From JAGPHI01 sp036661035 (GTDB lineage: Bacteria > Bacillota > Clostridia > Oscillospirales > Ruminococcaceae): DNA of 9,515 nt. The notes under the pieces were generated by a model. That model worked only from the letters and a program-made list of their open reading frames with translations. It was not told the origin of the DNA and searched no databases. The DNA is taken from positions 1 to 9,515 of the forward strand of contig JAVWZM010000077.1 of the NCBI GenBank assembly GCA_036661035.1, read 5' to 3'. Shown here one piece after another: positions 6,257-9,515 of the stretch. Each line of letters begins with the position of its first letter. The first letter of the stretch is position 1. Both the position numbers and the translations under genes were made by a program.

Positions 6257-6940
6257 ATGAATATTAACGAAATAAGAGAACAAATTTGCGACGTTTGCCA
6301 CAAAATGTGGCAGCAGGGCTGGGTGGCGGCAAACGACGGCAATATCACCGTAAAGCTTGAGGACGGCACATTTTTGGCTACGCCTACAGGCATAAGCAAA
6401 AGCTTTATCACCCCCGAAAAGCTAGTGCTTATAAACGCAGACGGCGAAGTGTTGCAAGCGCAAGACGGATATAAACCCTCCACTGAGATAAAAATGCATA
6501 TGCGCTGCTATAAAGAACGCCCCGACATTGGCGCTGTGGTACATGCGCACCCTGCCACAGCCACAGGCTATGCGGTAGCCGGCAAAAGCATGAACGAATA
6601 TTCTATGATAGAAACGGTTATCGCCATAGGCTCTGTGCCTTTAACGCCCTACGGCACGCCAAGCACAGAGGAAGTGCCAAATTCCATTGCGCCATACCTT
6701 GCGCAGCACGACGTTATGCTGCTTGAAAACCACGGTGCCCTTACCGTGGGCTGCGACTTAATCACCGCCTATTATCGCATGGAAAGCTTGGAGCTTTTCG
6801 CAAAAATAAGCCTTACAGCGCATCTTTTAGGCGGCGCAAAAGAAATCCCACGCAACGAAATAGATAAGCTTTTATATCTGCGCGAAAACTATTATCACGT
6901 TTCGGGCAAGCACCCCGGATATAAAAAATACAACCCGTAA
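6257..6940 (+). CDS. fucA: L-fuculose-phosphate aldolase (class II)
   Basis: A 227-residue zinc-dependent aldolase of the FucA/AraD family, close to the 215 residues of the Escherichia coli enzyme. It cleaves L-fuculose-1-phosphate to dihydroxyacetone phosphate and L-lactaldehyde. The zinc-site pattern is complete: STE with Glu77 (catalytic acid), HAHP with His96 and His98, and ENHG with His159. The phosphate-binding segments NDGNI and TPTG are at 26-30 and 42-45. ATG 6257 follows the fucosidase stop by 3 nt, and its ribosome site GAGGAG (6245-6250) lies within the end of the fucosidase gene, so the two are translationally coupled. The short FucA-type length, rather than the longer RhaD type, and the GH29 neighbour favour fuculose over rhamnulose phosphate. 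A ribulose-phosphate epimerase role (AraD) is the main alternative. Confidence 0.88.
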   Translation: MNINEIREQICDVCHKMWQQGWVAANDGNITVKLEDGTFLATPTGISKSFITPEKLVLINADGEVLQAQDGYKPSTEIKMHMRCYKERPDIGAVVHAHPATATGYAVAGKSMNEYSMIETVIAIGSVPLTPYGTPSTEEVPNSIAPYLAQHDVMLLENHGALTVGCDLITAYYRMESLELFAKISLTAHLLGGAKEIPRNEIDKLLYLRENYYHVSGKHPGYKKYNP

Positions 6941-6953
6941 AAGGATTGATTAA

Positions 6954-8348
6954 ATGAAAAACACTGTGTTGGCATTCGATTTTGGCGCATCAAGCGGGCG
7001 GGCAATAAAAGCAGAATATGAAAACGGTGTACTTTCTTATAAGGAAGTACACCGTTTTGAAAACACACCTATTAATAAAGACGGATTGTTAATGTGGAAT
7101 TTTGCCGACTTAATGTACAATTTACACATTGGCATTGAAAAGGCGGGCAAAACAGACAGCATCGCCATCGATGCATGGGGCATAGATTTCGGCATTTTGG
7201 GCGAAGACGGCAATCTGCTTTCAAACCCTGTGCATTACAGAGATTTGCGCACAAAGGGTGTTTCGCATCTTGCATGCAAAAAGATACCTGCCGCAAAGCT
7301 ATATGCCGAAACAGGCAACCAGATTATGGATATGAACACCTTGTTTCAGCTATTAGTCACAGACCTGTCCAAGGCGAAAACCTTGCTGTTTATGCCGGAT
7401 TTATTTGCATATATGCTTTGCGGCAATGCCGTGTGCGAGGAAACAGCCGCCTCTACAAGCCAGCTTTTGTCCCCTGTTACAAGGCAGTGGAGCCAAGACG
7501 TGCTACAAACCTTTGGCATACCCAAAGCCCTTTTTGCGCCAATGGTAAAAAGCGGCACTGTAATAGGCGAATATAAAGGCGCAAAGGTGATATCCACAGC
7601 AGGGCACGACACCCAGTGTGCCGTTGCCGCCATGCCTGTGCAAAGCGAAAACGCCGCGTTTTTGTCTTGCGGCACATGGTCGCTTTTGGGTACAGAGCTG
7701 CCCCTGCCTATTTTGTCGGATAAAAGCAAGCGGCTCAACCTTTCAAACGAGCTTGGTGCAAACGGCAAAATAAACTATCTTAAAAACATTGTCGGCATGT
7801 GGCTTATACAAGAAAGCCGCCGCGAATGGCGCCGCCAAGGTAAAGAATATTCCTATGGGGATTTAGAGCGTCTGGCGGCAGATGCAAAGCCCTTTCAATA
7901 TTTTATAAACCCCGACTCGCCCGAATTTGCCCTCTCCGGCAACATTCCAAAGCGTGTGCAGGATTATTGCAAACGCACCCACCAAGGCACGCCCGAAACC
8001 GTGGGCGAAATTATGCGCTGCATATACGAAAGCCTCGCGCTAAAATATCGCTTTGCCCTATTGCAAATTAAAGCCGTAACCCACAAAAGCTTTGATGTTT
8101 TGCACATTTTGGGCGGCGGCAGCAAAGACGGGCTTTTGTGCCAAATGGCGGCAAACGCCCTAAATATCCGCGTGTTGGCAGGCCCTGTTGAGGCAACTGC
8201 TCTTGGCAATATCGTTATCCAATTAACGGCTCTCGGTGCTTTGCGCGATATAAGCGAAGGGCGCGAGCTGATACAAAAAACCGAGGCTATAAAAGAATAC
8301 CTGCCCCAAGACGTCGCCGCGTGGAAAAGCGCGCATATTGCAACTTGA
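6954..8348 (+). CDS. rhaB: RhaB-type FGGY sugar kinase, probable L-fuculokinase
   Basis: A 464-residue FGGY-family kinase most like rhamnulokinase. ATG 6954 has AAAGGAT 7 nt upstream and follows the aldolase stop by 13 nt. Motifs in order: the first phosphate loop FDFGASSGR (residues 8-16), AIDAWGIDFG (71-80) and NPVHYRDLRT (91-100), both characteristic of RhaB, TAGHDTQCAV (215-224) with Asp219 as the likely catalytic base, SCGTWSLLG (238-246) and the adenosine-binding block ILGGGSKDGLLCQMAANAL (385-403). By sequence it is a rhamnulokinase. By position between a fucosidase/FucA pair and the terminator, its substrate is probably L-fuculose, since RhaB-type kinases also serve fucose pathways in Firmicutes. 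The stop codon TGA (8346-8348) and the last two codons lie in repeat copy B. Confidence 0.88.
   Translation: MKNTVLAFDFGASSGRAIKAEYENGVLSYKEVHRFENTPINKDGLLMWNFADLMYNLHIGIEKAGKTDSIAIDAWGIDFGILGEDGNLLSNPVHYRDLRTKGVSHLACKKIPAAKLYAETGNQIMDMNTLFQLLVTDLSKAKTLLFMPDLFAYMLCGNAVCEETAASTSQLLSPVTRQWSQDVLQTFGIPKALFAPMVKSGTVIGEYKGAKVISTAGHDTQCAVAAMPVQSENAAFLSCGTWSLLGTELPLPILSDKSKRLNLSNELGANGKINYLKNIVGMWLIQESRREWRRQGKEYSYGDLERLAADAKPFQYFINPDSPEFALSGNIPKRVQDYCKRTHQGTPETVGEIMRCIYESLALKYRFALLQIKAVTHKSFDVLHILGGGSKDGLLCQMAANALNIRVLAGPVEATALGNIVIQLTALGALRDISEGRELIQKTEAIKEYLPQDVAAWKSAHIAT
7021..7058 (+). repeat. 38-nt near-perfect hairpin inside the kinase gene
   Basis: AAAACGGTGTACTTTCTT (7021-7038) is the reverse complement of 7041-7058 at 17 of 18 positions, with only two bases between the arms. 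The single mismatch is a U-G pair in RNA, so the transcript can form a continuous stem. It spans codons 23-35 of the kinase, between the first phosphate loop and the HRFEN block, and begins about 67 nt after the start codon. Confidence 0.8.
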
Positions 8349-8438
8349 CTTATATTGTCTTTGTATACAACCTTTTGTCAAGTTGCATACAGCAAAGACG
8401 TGGCTTTGAGTGTGACAAGCAAAAGTAAAATTGCTGTA
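8339..8438 (-). repeat. Dispersed intergenic repeat, copy B (inverted, overlaps kinase stop)
   Basis: Reverse-orientation partner of the element at 4899-4995. Read on the minus strand it starts with TACAGCAA (8438-8431), paired with TTGCTGTA (8395-8388), followed directly by TGCAACTTGAC (8387-8377), paired with GTCAAGTTGCA (8349-8339). The second stem is a perfect 11 bp here but shorter in copy A, so B looks the better preserved copy. The loop holds the palindrome TTGTATACAA (8361-8370). The left arm runs into the kinase gene and supplies its stop codon. Confidence 0.8.
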
Positions 8439-8480
8439 AAAAATATTTAATAGCCGCAAATGTGAACTAATAAGCAATCG

Positions 8481-8599
8481 CACACCAACACCAATCCACC
8501 CACTCCGTAGGGGCGGGGCTCTGCTCCGCCCGCGGGCTAACCGCGCACCAAAACAACCACACGCCAAAACCAATCCACTTACCCCACAACCCAATCCAC
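8481..8599. repeat. C-rich direct repeats (CCAATCCAC) around GC-rich hairpins
   Basis: CCAATCCAC occurs at 8491-8499, 8570-8578 and 8591-8599. The first two copies belong to longer imperfect matches, 8481-8499 and 8558-8578 (CACAC...CCAA-ACCAATCCAC type), which bracket the GC-rich hairpin pair. The plus strand is C- and A-rich and very G-poor outside the hairpins. No open frame with a ribosome site is present. Confidence 0.5.
8511..8545. repeat. Two abutting GC-rich hairpins
   Basis: GGGCGG (8511-8516) pairs with CCGCCC (8526-8531), extended inward by three more pairs including one G-T to leave a 3-nt loop. CGCGG (8531-8535) pairs with CCGCG (8541-8545) across 5 nt. They share base 8531. Such GTAGGGGCGGG-type palindromes are familiar to me as dispersed intergenic elements in clostridial gut genomes, but I cannot confirm copy number here. 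There is no T-run, so this is not a terminator. Confidence 0.5.
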
Positions 8600-8602
8600 A
8601 CC

Positions 8603-8642
8603 AAAAACAGGGTGTATGCATAACGCATACACCCTGTTTTTT
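8603..8642. terminator. Bidirectional rho-independent terminator
   Basis: A perfect 17-bp stem (8603-8619 with 8625-8641; core ACAGGGTGTATGC) with a 5-nt loop ATAAC. It is followed by TTTTTT on the plus strand and by TTTTT on the minus strand. It lies between the 3' ends of the fucoside operon and the convergent flagellin gene, so one structure can stop both transcripts. Confidence 0.92.
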
Positions 8643-8670
8643 AAAATTGATTTTCCGTAAATGTCTGCTA

Positions 8671-9515
8671 TTATCTCAATAGCTGTAATACCTGCTGTGG
8701 CTGTTGGTTTGCCTGTGCAAGCATTGCCTGTGCTGCCTGTGCAAGCACGTTGTTTTTGGTAAATGCCATCATTTCCTTTGCCATGTCTGTGTCGCGGATA
8801 CGGCTTTCGGCAGCAGTCATGTTTTCGGTAGTGGTGGTAAGGTTATTAATGGTATGCTCTAGGCGGTTTTGGATAGCGCCAAGGTCTGCGCGCTGGCCGG
8901 AAACCATGTTGATACCCGCCTTAATAAGGTCGATAGATTTGCTTGCCTTTGCCTCGGTAGAAACATCTACCGTTTTAAGGCCCAAAGATGTTTCGTTCAT
9001 ATTAGTTATGGATACAGATACTCGCTGGCTGGCGGTATCGCCTATTTGCAGGTTAAGCCCCATGCCCGTTAGGGTAGCTGTTGCCTGTGCGCGTTCGCCC
9101 ACAGCAAGATTAGTTAAGGTAAGAACGTTGTCTGCAAATGCCGCACCTGTCGTGGCAATTCCTAATGTTGCATTTGCTGTATTTAGCGCACCGGCAAATG
9201 CATTTCGATCGGTTGCTAAAGCTCCGTTAAGCACCACGTAGGAGTCTGATGCTGTAGCTGTAATCGCAGTAGAACCTTTTTCCAAGAAATGCACAGTATG
9301 TGTGCCTGTAGAGCCGTCAGCTTTTTCATTTGTAATGGTAAATGTAGCACCAGCTTTAAACTCGGTAATTTTGCCGAAATCAAAGGTGGTTGTGCCTACA
9401 GTAGTTGTATCTCCTATCGTGCCGCCGCGGGTAATGCCAAGGCTGCCGTCTAATAGCTTAATGCCGTTAAAATGGCTAGACTCGGCAATGCGGTTAATCT
9501 CTGCCTTTAGGCTGG
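8671..9515 (-). CDS. fliC: Flagellin, C-terminal part (N-terminus off the right edge)
   Basis: The reading frame is open to the window edge, giving 280 residues plus stop TAA (8673-8671); roughly the first 100-120 residues are missing. The first visible residues (SLKAEINRIAESS, then FNGIKLLDG) are the end of the conserved N-terminal D1 helix region of flagellin. A Thr/Ala/Gly-rich variable domain follows (residues about 30-165), with no similarity I recognise; this is the surface-exposed part of the filament. The C-terminal half is canonical: SLGLKTVDVST, GQRADLGAIQNRLEHTINNL, AESRIRDTDMAKEM and the terminal LAQANQQPQQVLQLLR, which forms the D0/D1 coiled coil needed for polymerisation. It is exported by the flagellar type III apparatus, not by a signal peptide. 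It is convergent with the fucoside operon, and its promoter is not in the window. Confidence 0.95.
   Translation of the reverse strand, partial: SLKAEINRIAESSHFNGIKLLDGSLGITRGGTIGDTTTVGTTTFDFGKITEFKAGATFTITNEKADGSTGTHTVHFLEKGSTAITATASDSYVVLNGALATDRNAFAGALNTANATLGIATTGAAFADNVLTLTNLAVGERAQATATLTGMGLNLQIGDTASQRVSVSITNMNETSLGLKTVDVSTEAKASKSIDLIKAGINMVSGQRADLGAIQNRLEHTINNLTTTTENMTAAESRIRDTDMAKEMMAFTKNNVLAQAAQAMLAQANQQPQQVLQLLR

Noticed and set aside
8223..8621. 132-codon minus-strand open frame across the 3' end of the kinase
   Set aside because: It runs antisense to the kinase and through repeats and hairpins, with no ribosome site and no recognisable protein features.

Overview
The window looks like chromosomal DNA of a motile, carbohydrate-fermenting Firmicute, most likely a gut Clostridia member. 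The grounds are strong AGGAGG-type ribosome binding sites, TTG start codons on both permeases, a Gram-positive lipoprotein substrate-binding protein, an ABC sugar importer with no dedicated ATPase, and a Firmicutes-type flagellin. No tRNA, rRNA, CRISPR array, phage gene, transposase gene or insertion sequence was recognised.

Layout. (1) Positions 1-202, minus strand: the signal peptide and start of a secreted protein with a 13-residue Pro/Thr-rich tandem repeat. (2) 203-657: gene-free, with a candidate promoter and a long hairpin terminator. (3) 658-1404, minus strand: a DeoR-family regulator. (4) 1405-1664: a divergent control region with two well-formed promoters and several short repeats that look like operators. 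(5) 1665-8348, plus strand: a six-gene operon for a solute-binding lipoprotein, two MalF/MalG-type permeases, a cytoplasmic GH29 alpha-L-fucosidase, an L-fuculose-phosphate aldolase and a RhaB-type sugar kinase. (6) 8349-8670: gene-free, with a dispersed repeat, GC-rich hairpins, a C-rich repeat tract and a strong bidirectional terminator. (7) 8671-9515, minus strand: a flagellin cut off by the right edge.

The inferred pathway is that the lipoprotein and permeases import a fucosylated oligosaccharide, the fucosidase releases L-fucose in the cytoplasm, an isomerase not present here makes L-fuculose, the kinase phosphorylates it, and the aldolase splits L-fuculose-1-phosphate into dihydroxyacetone phosphate and L-lactaldehyde. 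The DeoR protein is probably the local repressor, responding to a phosphorylated intermediate. The importer ATPase, the fucose isomerase and the lactaldehyde-processing enzyme must be encoded elsewhere.

The least expected structure is a pair of roughly 100-bp repeats in opposite orientation, at 4899-4995 and 8339-8438. Each is built of two adjacent stem-loops, and together they bracket exactly the three catabolic genes; one copy supplies the stop codon of the kinase. Other structures that gene calls do not explain are three successive hairpins between the binding-protein and permease genes, and a 38-nt near-perfect hairpin inside the kinase coding sequence.
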